NCBI GenBank assembly: GCA_017935025.1
Contig: JAGBIL010000020.1
Coordinates: 21,784-85,783, forward strand
Source: Opitutales bacterium
GTDB lineage: Bacteria; Verrucomicrobiota; Verrucomicrobiia; Opitutales; UBA953
DNA length: 64,000 nt
Direction: 5' to 3'
The notes below the pieces were generated by a model that had not been told where the DNA came from, did not search any database, and saw only the letters and a program-made list of their open reading frames with translations. Made by a program: the position numbers and the translations under genes. This document shows, piece after piece, positions 54,808 to 63,613 of this stretch (position 1 is the stretch's first letter; the number at the start of each line of letters is the position of its first letter).

Positions 54808-56259
54808 TCAATTCTCCTCGGAGAGAAGCGCTTCCGCTCGCTCAATAATTACAAGATTTCGTTTCTGCAAACGCTGCGGTGTAAGCCCCAATTCCCGGCA
54901 AATTCGCTTAAACATTGCCAATTCCCCCGCCAGCAATTGTTTTTCCGCAACGGACAACTGCCCGCCGAGCGCCAATGGCGACATACGCTCGGAAAGGCGC
55001 GCCGCATAAGCATCCGCAACTTTCAGCTTAAAACGCGGCAAATAACTCGAACGTAAGCGTGCAGCCTCATCCGAAAACGCATCGGAAAAAGCGCACCAAG
55101 TCTCAGCTGCACCGACAAAATCTTCCTTTTTGATTTTTTCGTCCAAAGTTTTTCTGAACGCACCAACGGAAGCCTCCGCCGCGGAAACCCCGGGAGCAAC
55201 GTTCCCGTCGCGTCGAGACTCCGGTTTTGCCCCGAAGAAAACAACGCACGCAATCACCAACGCAATGACAACGGCGGAAATTCCGAGGAATTTTGCCGTT
55301 CCCGCGATATCCGCAAAGCGCTTTTGCCCCGTTTCGACAGGGGGCCCTCCGTTGTCGGATGTTCCCGCCTGAGAGGGGCGCGTTTCCGGAACAATCAGCG
55401 CCGGGAAAACCGATTCTTCTTCACTCGCTCCTTTGTTCGTCGGAGCAAGCGACGGAGACTCGGAGACACCTTCCGGGAAAACTCCCGTGCGGGCGTATTC
55501 GGAAAACTTCGTTTTCGGAGCACGCAAAAATTCAAGCGGTGCCAAAAAATCGAGGACGAAATCACCCGGGCGGCAAACCCCGATTTCACGTTCGGAAACC
55601 ATTCTCCACAAAAAGCGCCCCGGCCCGTTTTCCGCACAAATCCCCGTGGAAAAAGCCAAATTCCACGCGTTCTCGCCGCCGAGCGTTTCTGCCGATTCCG
55701 CAAAGAGCCCGAGCACGGTTTCCGTAAAAAATTCATCGCCGAGAAACACTGTTGCCCGCGCGTCTCCGTGCGGGCACAACAACGCTGCATTTCCGGAATC
55801 CCCCGTCAGTTCCTCCCACCGTTCCGCGGGCAAAAGAGACTCACCCTCCGCACGCAAAATTTCCGGGGGAAGCGACTCGTCTTCCGGCAAAAATTGCGGC
55901 GCACCTTCGTATTTCTTGCACCAGCCGCGAAAACGCAAGGCGACTTCCGCCGGAGGCAAAAGCTGACGCAGTTCCGCCTTGCGAAAGATCAGATGGTGAA
56001 CGATAAAATTCGGACGCCCGAAATCGTCCGTTCCCGCATCACCCGCGCGCGTCAGAATATAAAGCGGCTCGTTCCCGCCGGAATAAACGCGATACAGAAA
56101 AACCGTTGGCCGCGTTCCCGCCGGCGGCGTGTACTCGCTCATTTTCTCCAACTCGGCGACCGTCCGCGCACGCAAAGACGCATGACGCGCAACCGTGCAA
56201 AATCCTGAACGCCCGGGTGCCAGTCCGGAAAGAGCCGACGTGAAGATGAGCTGACGCAT
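54808..56259 (-). CDS. GAP1-N2-like protein with single membrane helix
   Basis: This ~483-residue protein begins MRQLIFTSALSGLAPGRSGF CTVARHASL, which matches the start of the GTPase-associated protein 1 N-terminal family (GAP1-N2), known from prokaryotic conflict-type GTPase systems. Residues 1-~255 form that domain. A linker follows, then one membrane helix (FLGISAVVIALVIACVVFFG, ~345-365) and a helical C-terminus. In described systems such proteins neighbour dynamin-like or other GTPases; here none is adjacent. Start at 56259 avoids a short upstream stretch. Confidence 0.6.
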   Translation of the reverse strand: MRQLIFTSALSGLAPGRSGFCTVARHASLRARTVAELEKMSEYTPPAGTRPTVFLYRVYSGGNEPLYILTRAGDAGTDDFGRPNFIVHHLIFRKAELRQLLPPAEVALRFRGWCKKYEGAPQFLPEDESLPPEILRAEGESLLPAERWEELTGDSGNAALLCPHGDARATVFLGDEFFTETVLGLFAESAETLGGENAWNLAFSTGICAENGPGRFLWRMVSEREIGVCRPGDFVLDFLAPLEFLRAPKTKFSEYARTGVFPEGVSESPSLAPTNKGASEEESVFPALIVPETRPSQAGTSDNGGPPVETGQKRFADIAGTAKFLGISAVVIALVIACVVFFGAKPESRRDGNVAPGVSAAEASVGAFRKTLDEKIKKEDFVGAAETWCAFSDAFSDEAARLRSSYLPRFKLKVADAYAARLSERMSPLALGGQLSVAEKQLLAGELAMFKRICRELGLTPQRLQKRNLVIIERAEALLSEEN

Positions 56260-56383
56260 TGTGTAAAAAACTCCAAGCCTCAAACATCAGTTATCAGGCG
56301 CAAGACAGACACTTCAAAGTTTTTGCTTTCAGCAAAAACACTCTGCTTGATGCCCGATGCCTAATGCTTGAGGCATATAAAAC

Positions 56384-57598
56384 CTACTTGTCCAACCCGA
56401 AAGCGTCATGAATGGCGCGCACGGCTGCATCCGCTTTATCCGGCGCAATCCCGACGGAAATCTTGATTTCCGAGGTCGTAATGAGTTCGCTGTTGATTCC
56501 GGCCTCGGAAAGCGCGCGGAAAAGTGTTCCCGCAACGCCCGGGTGAGACGTCATCCCCACGCCGACGATAGAAACTTTCGCAATTTCTCCGGTTGAGCGG
56601 AACGTTCCCGCGCCGAGTTTTTTCAGCGTTGCCGTAATAACTTTCTCCGCGTACGCCACCTGGTCGGAATTGACGGAGAACGTCAAATTCGCCGAACCGG
56701 GAATCGGAGCCACGTTTTTCACGATCATGTCGACGCTGAGTGAGGCTTCGCCGAGAGCGTCAAAAATCGCCGAAAACGCGGCGGGAGAATCGGGCAAATC
56801 ACCCACCGTAACGCGCGTTTGCGTGCGGTCGAGTGCGACGCCGGAAACGAGGGCGTCTTCCATGGTTTTTTCAAAAGCTTTCACAATAGTTCCGGGTTGA
56901 TCGTTAAAGGAAGAGCGCACTTCAAACGTGACGCCGTATTTTTGCGCAAATTCGACCGAGCGCGACTGCATGACTTTCGAGCCGCTCGCCGCAAGTTCCA
57001 GCATTTCTTCGTAGCAAATGTGATGGAGCTTGCGCGCGTTAAGTACGACTCGCGGGTCGGCCGTGTACACGCCGTCCACATCCGTGAAAATCTGGCAGAT
57101 ATCGGCTTTCAAAACCGCAGCCAGAGCAATCGCCGTGAGGTCGCTCCCGCCGCGCCCGAGCGTGGTAATTTCACTTTCCGAGGAAATCCCCTGGAATCCG
57201 GCAACGATGACGACTTTGCCCTCGTTGAGACGATCTTTGATATCGCCGCCCGTAAGTTGAGAAATGCGTGCGCGGGAATGGAGCGTGTCGGTAATGATTC
57301 CCGCCTGCGCTCCCGTACGCGAAACCGCAGGAACACCGATGGAATGAAGCGCAAGCGCCGTCAGCGCAATCGTTTCCTGCTCTCCCGTTGCAAGAAGCAT
57401 ATCCATCTCGCGCTCACTCGGTTGCGCCGAAATGGATTTCGCACGGGCGATGAGCTCGTTCGTCACTCCGCTACGCGCAGAAACGACAACGACAACCTGA
57501 TGCCCTTCCGACCAGTAACTCTTAATCTTTGCGGCGACGTTTTTAATGCGGTCCACGTTCCCAACGGAAGTCCCGCCGTATTTTTGAACAATCAGCAT
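56384..57598 (-). CDS. lysC: aspartate kinase
   Basis: This 404-residue kinase phosphorylates aspartate, the first step to Lys, Met and Thr. It has VQKYGGTSVGNVDRIKNVAA, GFQGISSESEITTLGRGGSD, IFTDVDGVYTADPRVV and two C-terminal ACT domains (VTVGDLPDSPAAFSAIFDAL, VSIVGVGMTSHPGVAGTLFR) for feedback control. It is monofunctional, with homoserine dehydrogenase at 20604-21935. Confidence 0.96.
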   Translation of the reverse strand: MLIVQKYGGTSVGNVDRIKNVAAKIKSYWSEGHQVVVVVSARSGVTNELIARAKSISAQPSEREMDMLLATGEQETIALTALALHSIGVPAVSRTGAQAGIITDTLHSRARISQLTGGDIKDRLNEGKVVIVAGFQGISSESEITTLGRGGSDLTAIALAAVLKADICQIFTDVDGVYTADPRVVLNARKLHHICYEEMLELAASGSKVMQSRSVEFAQKYGVTFEVRSSFNDQPGTIVKAFEKTMEDALVSGVALDRTQTRVTVGDLPDSPAAFSAIFDALGEASLSVDMIVKNVAPIPGSANLTFSVNSDQVAYAEKVITATLKKLGAGTFRSTGEIAKVSIVGVGMTSHPGVAGTLFRALSEAGINSELITTSEIKISVGIAPDKADAAVRAIHDAFGLDK

Positions 57599-57811
57599 TT
57601 TGCTAAAAAAGTTGTACTAATTAAACTCTCCTCCGCACCGAAATTCAAGACAAACGCTCGAATTCATCAAACCTCGACAACGCTTTTGATCTCGAACTTT
57701 CGTATACCTCCCGAAGATTTTTCACGGGAACACGCAAGGTTTTTTAAAACCGCAGATAGACACGGATTTTTAATTCGGAATTCACAAACAACGCAAATGC
57801 ATCTTTCTCAA

Positions 57812-57850
57812 AGAAACGTTCCCGCGACCGAAGCCGCGGGAACGTTTCTT
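57812..57850 (-). terminator. terminator of the PEP-CTERM-like gene, octamer-derived
   Basis: AAAGAAACGTTCCCGCG and CGCGGGAACGTTTCTTT form a near-perfect stem with the octamer on both arms; the loop reads ACCGAAGC. It lies ~35 bases past the stop of the gene at 57885. Confidence 0.85.
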
Positions 57851-57884
57851 TACGCATTAAACGATAATCTTTAAGCTCTCTGCC

Positions 57885-58469
57885 TTATTTGCGACGGCGA
57901 CGGGCCGCAACAAGCACCAACGCACCTACGCCCGCGAGCATCCCGAATGCCGACGGCTCGGGAACACTCGGAGTATTGACTAATTTCATTGTGGGAGACA
58001 CATGGGTCTGAGTAGCATAGATTCCAGCGCCAATGACAACCTTATCTCCGGCAGACCATGTTGCCTCACCATCCAATTCAAGCGTAACTGCCGATTTCGT
58101 AGGCTCCGTCGAGGAAAGGGGGATTTCGCATACGCTCATTTTTACAAAAGATGCACTATCACTCGACCAATAGCCTACGCCAACGAGAAGAGGTTGGGGA
58201 TCGACAAGCGAAACCGCCGGGATTTCAAACTCAAACGCCACAGCATTAAAACGAAATCCGACCTCAAACTTGTTGTCCTTCCCGTAAACGCCGCCCGTCC
58301 CGTTAGTGAGCGAATATATTCCGTAGTCTTTTTGAGCAAGCTCCTCCAGGAGGGATGCCACTTTATTATCTTCTTGAGTGCTCGCTGATTGAGTTGCGAA
58401 TACGGACACGACCGTAGCCAAAAGCAGCGCCCCCGCCGTTAGTAAGTTTTTCATTTTTAGTAGTTTCAT
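57885..58469 (-). CDS. exported protein with PEP-CTERM-like sorting tail
   Basis: This 194-residue protein has a strong ribosome-binding site (AGGAGGT), a signal peptide (LLTAGALLLATVVSVFATQS), a beta-rich body and the tail VPEPSAFGMLAG, hydrophobic helix, then ARRRRK. It is the clearest of the three such proteins here. The body has no recognisable motif. Its upstream gap (58470-58909) shows no gene. Confidence 0.78.
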   Translation of the reverse strand: MKLLKMKNLLTAGALLLATVVSVFATQSASTQEDNKVASLLEELAQKDYGIYSLTNGTGGVYGKDNKFEVGFRFNAVAFEFEIPAVSLVDPQPLLVGVGYWSSDSASFVKMSVCEIPLSSTEPTKSAVTLELDGEATWSAGDKVVIGAGIYATQTHVSPTMKLVNTPSVPEPSAFGMLAGVGALVLVAARRRRK

Positions 58470-58748
58470 AAGAGTTACCTCCTGCTATCGGTTGATTTTT
58501 CAAAAAATGTCTTTTTGCATTTTCATTTTATTAAGTTTGTAGAGAAATTGAGATGCAACAAACCATCCACGGAAAGATTGTCCCAATTTGTATTTTGAGA
58601 TATCGCAAAAAAAAAGCGAGGCAATACAAATTTCTACCAACTTGGTATTTTTTAAGAAGCGAACTCCGGCACTTTCATTGCGACGCGAACGCGTCAGGGT
58701 GTGAAAGAGTCGTTCCCGTGGCGCGATTTTATTTTGTCCGTAACCCGA

Positions 58749-58777
58749 GCTCCGCTCGCGTTGCTCGCTTCGCATGG
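58749..58777 (+). repeat. 29-bp intergenic repeat, copy 1
   Basis: GCTCCGCTCGCGTTGCTCGC then TTCGCATGG; the reverse complement occurs at 63461-63489 with one mismatch. It lies in a 510-base gap without a gene. Confidence 0.6.
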
Positions 58778-58909
58778 ATTTACGGAAGTGGAGCATCTCC
58801 GATGTTTTTGAATTTCCTGCAAAAAAAATAAAACCTTCTTTTCCTTCTGTTTCTTTCCGGCTAAATAAAAACTTTGCGTTAAAAATAATTCCGTGTTTTC
58901 CGTGGTAAA

Positions 58910-58950
58910 AAAAAGCGTTCCCGCGACCGAAGTCACGGGAACGCCTCTTT
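58910..58950 (-). terminator. terminator of purH, octamer-derived
   Basis: AAAAGCGTTCCCGCG and CACGGGAACGCCTCTTT flank ACCGAAGT, nearly the same loop as in the terminator at 57812. The eight A before it form the U tract. Confidence 0.82.
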
Positions 58951-58979
58951 AAGCTTTAAGCCTTAAACTTTAAGCTCTC

Positions 58980-60536
58980 TTAGTGGCGGAAGTGGCGGTG
59001 TCCGGTGAAGATCATCGCCATGCCGCGTTCGTTGGCGGCATCGATAACTTCCTGGTCGCGGACGGATCCGCCCGGCTGAATCGCTGCCGTTGCGCCGGCA
59101 TCTGCCGCAGCGAGAAGCCCGTCGGCAAACGGGAAGAACGCGTCGCTCGCAATAACGGAGCCTTTGAGCGAGAGCCCGGCTTCGCCCGCTTTCCAAACCG
59201 CAATACGGGAAGAATCCACGCGCGACATTTGTCCGGCTCCGATACCGAGCGTACGCTCGCAACCCGCGTAAACGATCGCGTTGGATTTGACGTGTTTAAC
59301 GACTTTCCAGCCGAAGAGCATTGCGCGAAGTTCTTCTTCGGTCGGTTGGCGCTTCGTCACGACCTTGTAAAGGCTCGGATCAATCGGCTTGATGTCGCGT
59401 TCCTGCACGAGTACGCCGCCGATGGCGTAGCGCACGTCGTAGATCTTGTCTGCCGAAATCGGTTTCACCTGCTCCATAAGGCGCAGGTTTTTCTTTTTCG
59501 CGAAAATTTCACGAGCTTCCCCCGAGAACGACGGCGCGATAATGACTTCGGAGAAAATGTGCGCGATGCGCTCGGCGAGGTCTTTATCGACTTCGCGGTT
59601 GGCGACGATAATTCCGCCGAACGGAGCCTGTTTGTCCGTTTCAAAAGCCTGATCCCACGCTTCGGCGAGCGTTCCCGCCGTGGCAATACCGCAGGGATTC
59701 GTGTGCTTCAAAATGCCGACGGTCGGGCGGTCGAACTCCGCAATGAGATTCGTCGCTCCCGTGATGTCGAGAATGTTGTTGAAGCTGAGCTCCTTGCCTT
59801 GGAGTTGGTTGAAGAAGCTGTGGAAATCGCCGAAGAGCTTGGCGTTTTGGTGCGGATTTTCGCCGTAACGGAGTTCCTGCGCGGTTTTCAGATTCAAATT
59901 GAACTGGCGCGGGAACGCAGGCGCGGCTTCCGCAGTCGGCGTTTGTTTTTCCAAATAATTTGCGATCGCGGCATCGTAGGCGGCGGTGCGGGAGAAAACC
60001 TTCATCGCGAGTTCGCGGCGGAACGCGGGAAGCGTCGCGGGATCGCCGTCCATCGCTTCGAGCACGCGGGAATAGTCTGCGGGATCGGTAACGACGAAAA
60101 CGCTCTGGTGGTTTTTCGCGGCGGAGCGGAGCATCGACGGACCTCCGATGTCGATATTTTCAATCGCGTCTTCAAACGCACAATCCGGTTTCGCAACCGT
60201 CGCTTCAAACGGGTAAAGGTTCACGACGACCATGTCGATCATCGGGATTTCGAGTTGCGCCGCCTGCTCCATGTGCGCGGGAAGGTCGCGGCGGCAAAGT
60301 AGCCCGCCGTGCACGCGCGGATGGAGCGTTTTCACGCGTCCGTCCATGATTTCCGGGAATCCGGTGTGCTCGCTCACGTCGGTAACGGGCAAGCCGCCGT
60401 CGCGGAGCATCTTAGCCGTGCCGCCCGTAGAGAGCAGTTTGTAGCCGTGTTTTTCTACGAGGACTTTGGCGAAATCCAAGAGTCCGGTTTTGTCGCTGAC
60501 TGACAGAAGCGCAAGTTTTTGCATAGTACCGGACAT
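58980..60536 (-). CDS. purH: bifunctional AICAR transformylase/IMP cyclohydrolase
   Basis: This 518-residue enzyme performs the last two steps of purine synthesis. The MGS-like cyclohydrolase domain ([52 protein letters not shown]) is followed by the transformylase domain with [31 protein letters not shown] and the terminal [20 protein letters not shown]. The start may instead be [11 protein letters not shown] (60524), the more usual N-terminus. It is last in the rplY-pth-rpsF-ssb-rplI run. Confidence 0.96.
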   Translation of the reverse strand: MSGTMQKLALLSVSDKTGLLDFAKVLVEKHGYKLLSTGGTAKMLRDGGLPVTDVSEHTGFPEIMDGRVKTLHPRVHGGLLCRRDLPAHMEQAAQLEIPMIDMVVVNLYPFEATVAKPDCAFEDAIENIDIGGPSMLRSAAKNHQSVFVVTDPADYSRVLEAMDGDPATLPAFRRELAMKVFSRTAAYDAAIANYLEKQTPTAEAAPAFPRQFNLNLKTAQELRYGENPHQNAKLFGDFHSFFNQLQGKELSFNNILDITGATNLIAEFDRPTVGILKHTNPCGIATAGTLAEAWDQAFETDKQAPFGGIIVANREVDKDLAERIAHIFSEVIIAPSFSGEAREIFAKKKNLRLMEQVKPISADKIYDVRYAIGGVLVQERDIKPIDPSLYKVVTKRQPTEEELRAMLFGWKVVKHVKSNAIVYAGCERTLGIGAGQMSRVDSSRIAVWKAGEAGLSLKGSVIASDAFFPFADGLLAAADAGATAAIQPGGSVRDQEVIDAANERGMAMIFTGHRHFRH

Positions 60537-60585
60537 TAAAACGCATTTCCCGCGGGAACGCAAAGCGTATTTGCCCCGGCAAAAG

Positions 60586-60620
60586 AACGAAAAAGCGCGC
60601 TCCGTCTCCGGAACGCGTTT
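60586..60620 (-). terminator. possible terminator or attenuator between rplI and purH
   Basis: CGCGCTCCG and CGGAACGCG pair (one mismatch), with AAAAA on one side and TTTTTTTT on the other. It could separate purH from the ribosomal genes. Confidence 0.4.
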
Positions 60621-60645
60621 TTTTTCATTTAAAGCAGAACGGGAA

Positions 60646-61143
60646 TTATTCTGCGGCAGGAGCTTCTTCCTTCTTCTCTTCCGGCTGATTTTCCGAAACG
60701 AGTTCGACGGAGAGTTCCACCGTGATTTCCGCGTGGAGCTTGATGGAAGCCGTGTGCGTGCCGAGGAGTTTGATCGGACCGTTTGCGAGGTGAATCTGCT
60801 TGCGGGCGATTTCGATACCCTGTTCCGCGAGTTTCGTCGCGATGTCCGCCGTGGAAACGGAACCGAACAGCTTTCCGCCTTCGCCGGTCTTAACGGCAAA
60901 CGAAAGCGCAACGCCTTCGAGCTTGGCGGCGACCGCCTTCGCGTCGTCGAGTTCCTTAGCTTCGCGGATTGCGCGCGCTTTCTTGAGCGCTTCAATCTGC
61001 TTGCGGTTCGCCTGCGTCACGGGAACGGCGATGCCCTGCGGGAGCAGGAAGTTGCGCGCATAACCCGCGCGAACCTTGACTTGATCGCCTTCCGCGCCGA
61101 GCCCGGCGACCGGTTTTTTCAAAAGGACTTCTGAGAGTGCCAT
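60646..61143 (-). CDS. rplI: 50S ribosomal protein L9
   Basis: This 165-residue protein matches L9: N-terminal domain ([39 protein letters not shown]), central helix and C-terminal domain ([20 protein letters not shown]). A Glu/Ala-rich tail ([11 protein letters not shown]) is longer than usual. rpsR (S18), normally between ssb and rplI, is absent; the gap is 45 bases. Confidence 0.95.
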   Translation of the reverse strand: MALSEVLLKKPVAGLGAEGDQVKVRAGYARNFLLPQGIAVPVTQANRKQIEALKKARAIREAKELDDAKAVAAKLEGVALSFAVKTGEGGKLFGSVSTADIATKLAEQGIEIARKQIHLANGPIKLLGTHTASIKLHAEITVELSVELVSENQPEEKKEEAPAAE

Positions 61144-61188
61144 GGTTTTATTTTCTTTCTTAAAGGATTAAACGTTGTGTGGATTGAA

Positions 61189-61653
61189 TTAGAACGGGAT
61201 ATCTTCCTCGATATCGGGCGCCGACATTGCGGGCGGCGGTGTCGATGATGCACGCGGAGCCGCAGAGCGGCGCGGCGGAACGGAGTCCTCATAATCCGAC
61301 GTTCCCGCAGGCGCATCTCCGCGCGAGCTGATGAACGTAAAGTTTTCGAGAACAACGCCAAGACGCGAGCGTTTTTCGCCCGTATTCTTGTCGTCCCACT
61401 GATCGAGGCGCAAGCGGCCTTCAACGAGAAGCGGACGCCCCTTGGTGCAGTACTTCGCGATCGTTTCCGCCTGTTTGCCGAAAACGTCGACATCGACATA
61501 CGTAACCTCTTCCTTGTTCTCCCCGTCCTTACCCGTGTAACGGCGATTGACGGCGAGCGAAATTCTGGCGACGGACATGCCGCTCGGAAGCGAACGGAGT
61601 TCGGGATCCCGAGTCAGGTTTCCCACGAGAATGACTTTATTGTAAGAGGCCAT
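61189..61653 (-). CDS. ssb: single-stranded DNA-binding protein
   Basis: This 154-residue protein has the OB fold (MASYNKVILVGNLTRDPELR, FGKQAETIAKYCTKGRPLLV EGRL) and the C-terminal acidic tip DIEEDIPF that recruits partner proteins. It lies between rpsF and rplI, the common arrangement. Confidence 0.96.
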   Translation of the reverse strand: MASYNKVILVGNLTRDPELRSLPSGMSVARISLAVNRRYTGKDGENKEEVTYVDVDVFGKQAETIAKYCTKGRPLLVEGRLRLDQWDDKNTGEKRSRLGVVLENFTFISSRGDAPAGTSDYEDSVPPRRSAAPRASSTPPPAMSAPDIEEDIPF

Positions 61654-61692
61654 CGGAAAGATTCCCTTTCGTGTATTCCCGGATTCAGGCGA

Positions 61693-61986
61693 TTAGAGGC
61701 TCTGAACGAGAATGCGCTTAACCGAGCGGTCGAGGCGCAGTTTTTCGCGGAAAGCGACCGGAAGAGAGGTCGGCGCTTCGATTTCAAACTGCGCATAAGG
61801 CGCGTTCGGGAGGCGGCGGTCGGTGATACGGACAAAGTCCTTCACGCCGAGGTTTTCCACCTTCTCTACTTTCGCTCCGAGCGTTTCGAGAAGAGCCTTC
61901 ATCTTTTCGATAAGCGTTTCGACCGGTTCCGCGTAGTTGCGGAGATCGTAGATCATGGTCACGCGATATTTTTTAAGATCGTTCAT
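61693..61986 (-). CDS. rpsF: 30S ribosomal protein S6
   Basis: This 97-residue protein matches S6: KYRVTMIYDLRNYAEPVETL, VENLGVKDFVRITDRRLPNA PYAQFEIEAP. Its start overlaps the pth stop by four bases (ATGA), so it is translationally coupled to pth. Confidence 0.93.
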   Translation of the reverse strand: MNDLKKYRVTMIYDLRNYAEPVETLIEKMKALLETLGAKVEKVENLGVKDFVRITDRRLPNAPYAQFEIEAPTSLPVAFREKLRLDRSVKRILVQSL

Positions 61987-62564
61987 GGTTTGATATGTTT
62001 GTTTAAAGTGTTCTGTGCGACGACGAGTCCGCGCGATGCGAGAAGCTCGATGCCATAAATGTAATGTTCCGTTTGCGACGCGAAAAGCGTTTGTTCTTCT
62101 GCGGTCAGTTTGCCCAAAACAAAGTCGGCGAGGTCTTGTTCACGATGGATTTTCGGACCGATTCCGATGCGAACGCGCATAAACGCGTTCCCGCAATGCC
62201 GAATCAGGCTCTTAATCCCGTTGTGTCCGCCGTCTCCGCCGCCGAGGGAAATTTTGAGCGTTCCCGGAGGCAATGTGATATCGTCGTAAATGACGGCGAC
62301 CTCCGAAAAATCAATTTTCCGGTAACGGGCGAAAGCGCTGACGCACTCTCCGCTGTTGTTCATATAAGTGGTCGGTTTGGCAAGCCAAAGCGGCGAGCCG
62401 GCGAAAACGGTTTTGGCGAATTCGCCCTTTCGTGCGGTATCTGCAGAGAACGTAACGCCGAGCTTGGAAGCCCAAGCGCTGACCGTGCGAAAACCGACGT
62501 TGTGGCGTGTTTCCGCGTATTCCCTGCCGGGATTGCCCAAACCGACGACCAATGAAACGGGCAT
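61983..62564 (-). CDS. pth: peptidyl-tRNA hydrolase
   Basis: This 193-residue enzyme frees tRNAs from stalled peptidyl-tRNA. It has SLVVGLGNPGREYAETRHNV GFRTV with the catalytic His, KPTTYMNNSGECV with the substrate Asn, VIYDDITLPPGTLKISLGGG and GGHNGIKSLIRHCG. It follows rplY by 78 bases, the usual neighbour. Confidence 0.96.
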   Translation of the reverse strand: MPVSLVVGLGNPGREYAETRHNVGFRTVSAWASKLGVTFSADTARKGEFAKTVFAGSPLWLAKPTTYMNNSGECVSAFARYRKIDFSEVAVIYDDITLPPGTLKISLGGGDGGHNGIKSLIRHCGNAFMRVRIGIGPKIHREQDLADFVLGKLTAEEQTLFASQTEHYIYGIELLASRGLVVAQNTLNKHIKP

Positions 62565-62642
62565 AAACTCTTTGAAAGAACAGACGCGTTCCTACGGGAA
62601 CGCAAACGATGCAAAACGGAAAAAGATTTTCGCTGTTTCCGT

Positions 62643-63224
62643 TTACGCTTCAGCCGTTGCCGCCGGAGCTTCATCCGGAGCAATGCAGACGGCAACCGTC
62701 GGGTTCTGATTCGCCGGGAAGGTCACGCCTTCTATCGCCGGCAAAGCGTCGATGTGAATGCTGCTTCCGGCATGGAGCTCGGAAACGTCGACTTCGATAA
62801 ATTCCGGAAGATTCTTCGGGAGGCAACGCACCGTAATCGAAGAAACCACTTCGAGCGTGCCGTTTTCCGTAAGAACGCCAACCGCTTCACCTTTCGTGTG
62901 AACCGGAATGACCGTCGTCATTTCGACGTTCGGATCGACTTCGAGAATGTCGATGTGAACGACTTTCTGTGAAAGCGCGTTGCGTTGATAATCCTTGATG
63001 ATCGAGAGCTTTTCGGCGCCGCCTTCAATGGCGAGCTCGACAAGAGCCGCAGACGAACCCTTAGCGCGCATAAGCGTGCGGAATTCGACAGCGTCGATGC
63101 TGATCGGCAGGTTTTCACCCTTCCCGTAAATGATGCCGGGAATCAAACCTGCGTTGCGAAGGCGGCGAGCCGGACCACGTCCGAGCCCGTCGCGGGACTT
63201 AACATTGAGTTTATACTTTTTCAT
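62643..63224 (-). CDS. rplY: 50S ribosomal protein L25/general stress protein Ctc
   Basis: This 193-residue protein has the L25 N-terminal 5S rRNA-binding domain (YKLNVKSRDGLGRGPARRLR NAGLIPGIIYGKGENLPISI) and the TL5/Ctc C-terminal beta-domain (VIPVHTKGEAVGVLTENGTL, CLPKNLPEFIEVDVSELHAG). The start at MKKYKLNVK (63224) is the family start. It is first in the run to purH. Confidence 0.94.
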   Translation of the reverse strand: MKKYKLNVKSRDGLGRGPARRLRNAGLIPGIIYGKGENLPISIDAVEFRTLMRAKGSSAALVELAIEGGAEKLSIIKDYQRNALSQKVVHIDILEVDPNVEMTTVIPVHTKGEAVGVLTENGTLEVVSSITVRCLPKNLPEFIEVDVSELHAGSSIHIDALPAIEGVTFPANQNPTVAVCIAPDEAPAATAEA

Positions 63225-63460
63225 ACTTTTTATGTGCACCTGTGAGTCACGGTCCCGCATTCGTTGCGGCCGCACCTCGACCGGGTGCGCAGTCGAGAAA
63301 ATGAAGTCGAAAAGGTTAAAGGGACATTTTTTCCGTTGCAACCGTTTTTTACTGGTGACGGGTAAATCGTGACAGGTGACAGGAGAATACCCGCCTCGCC
63401 TGCCCCTTTTTGTTTTTTTAGGAAATTCAAAAGCCTCGGAGAGGCTTAACGTTAATAACC

Positions 63461-63489
63461 CCATGCGAAGCGAGCAACGCGAGCAGAGC
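63461..63489 (-). repeat. 29-bp intergenic repeat, copy 2
   Basis: Reverse complement of the segment at 58749-58777 with one mismatch. It lies in the ~390-base gap between rplY and the FGE-like gene, where I see no gene. Confidence 0.6.
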
Positions 63490-63613
63490 GAGTCGCCGCC
63501 CTGTGTGGCAATCCCAACCCGAACCGCGACGCGGGAACAACTCATTCGCGCCGAAAACGCACGCTCCCGCTCGCCGAAAGAGCCGCAAAATGCTCCGCAA
63601 AGCTCAAGGATTT

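Noticed and set aside
57599..57811. Gap upstream of lysC checked for a lysine riboswitch
   Set aside because: The sequence is short and AT-rich and shows none of the conserved helices I could recognise.
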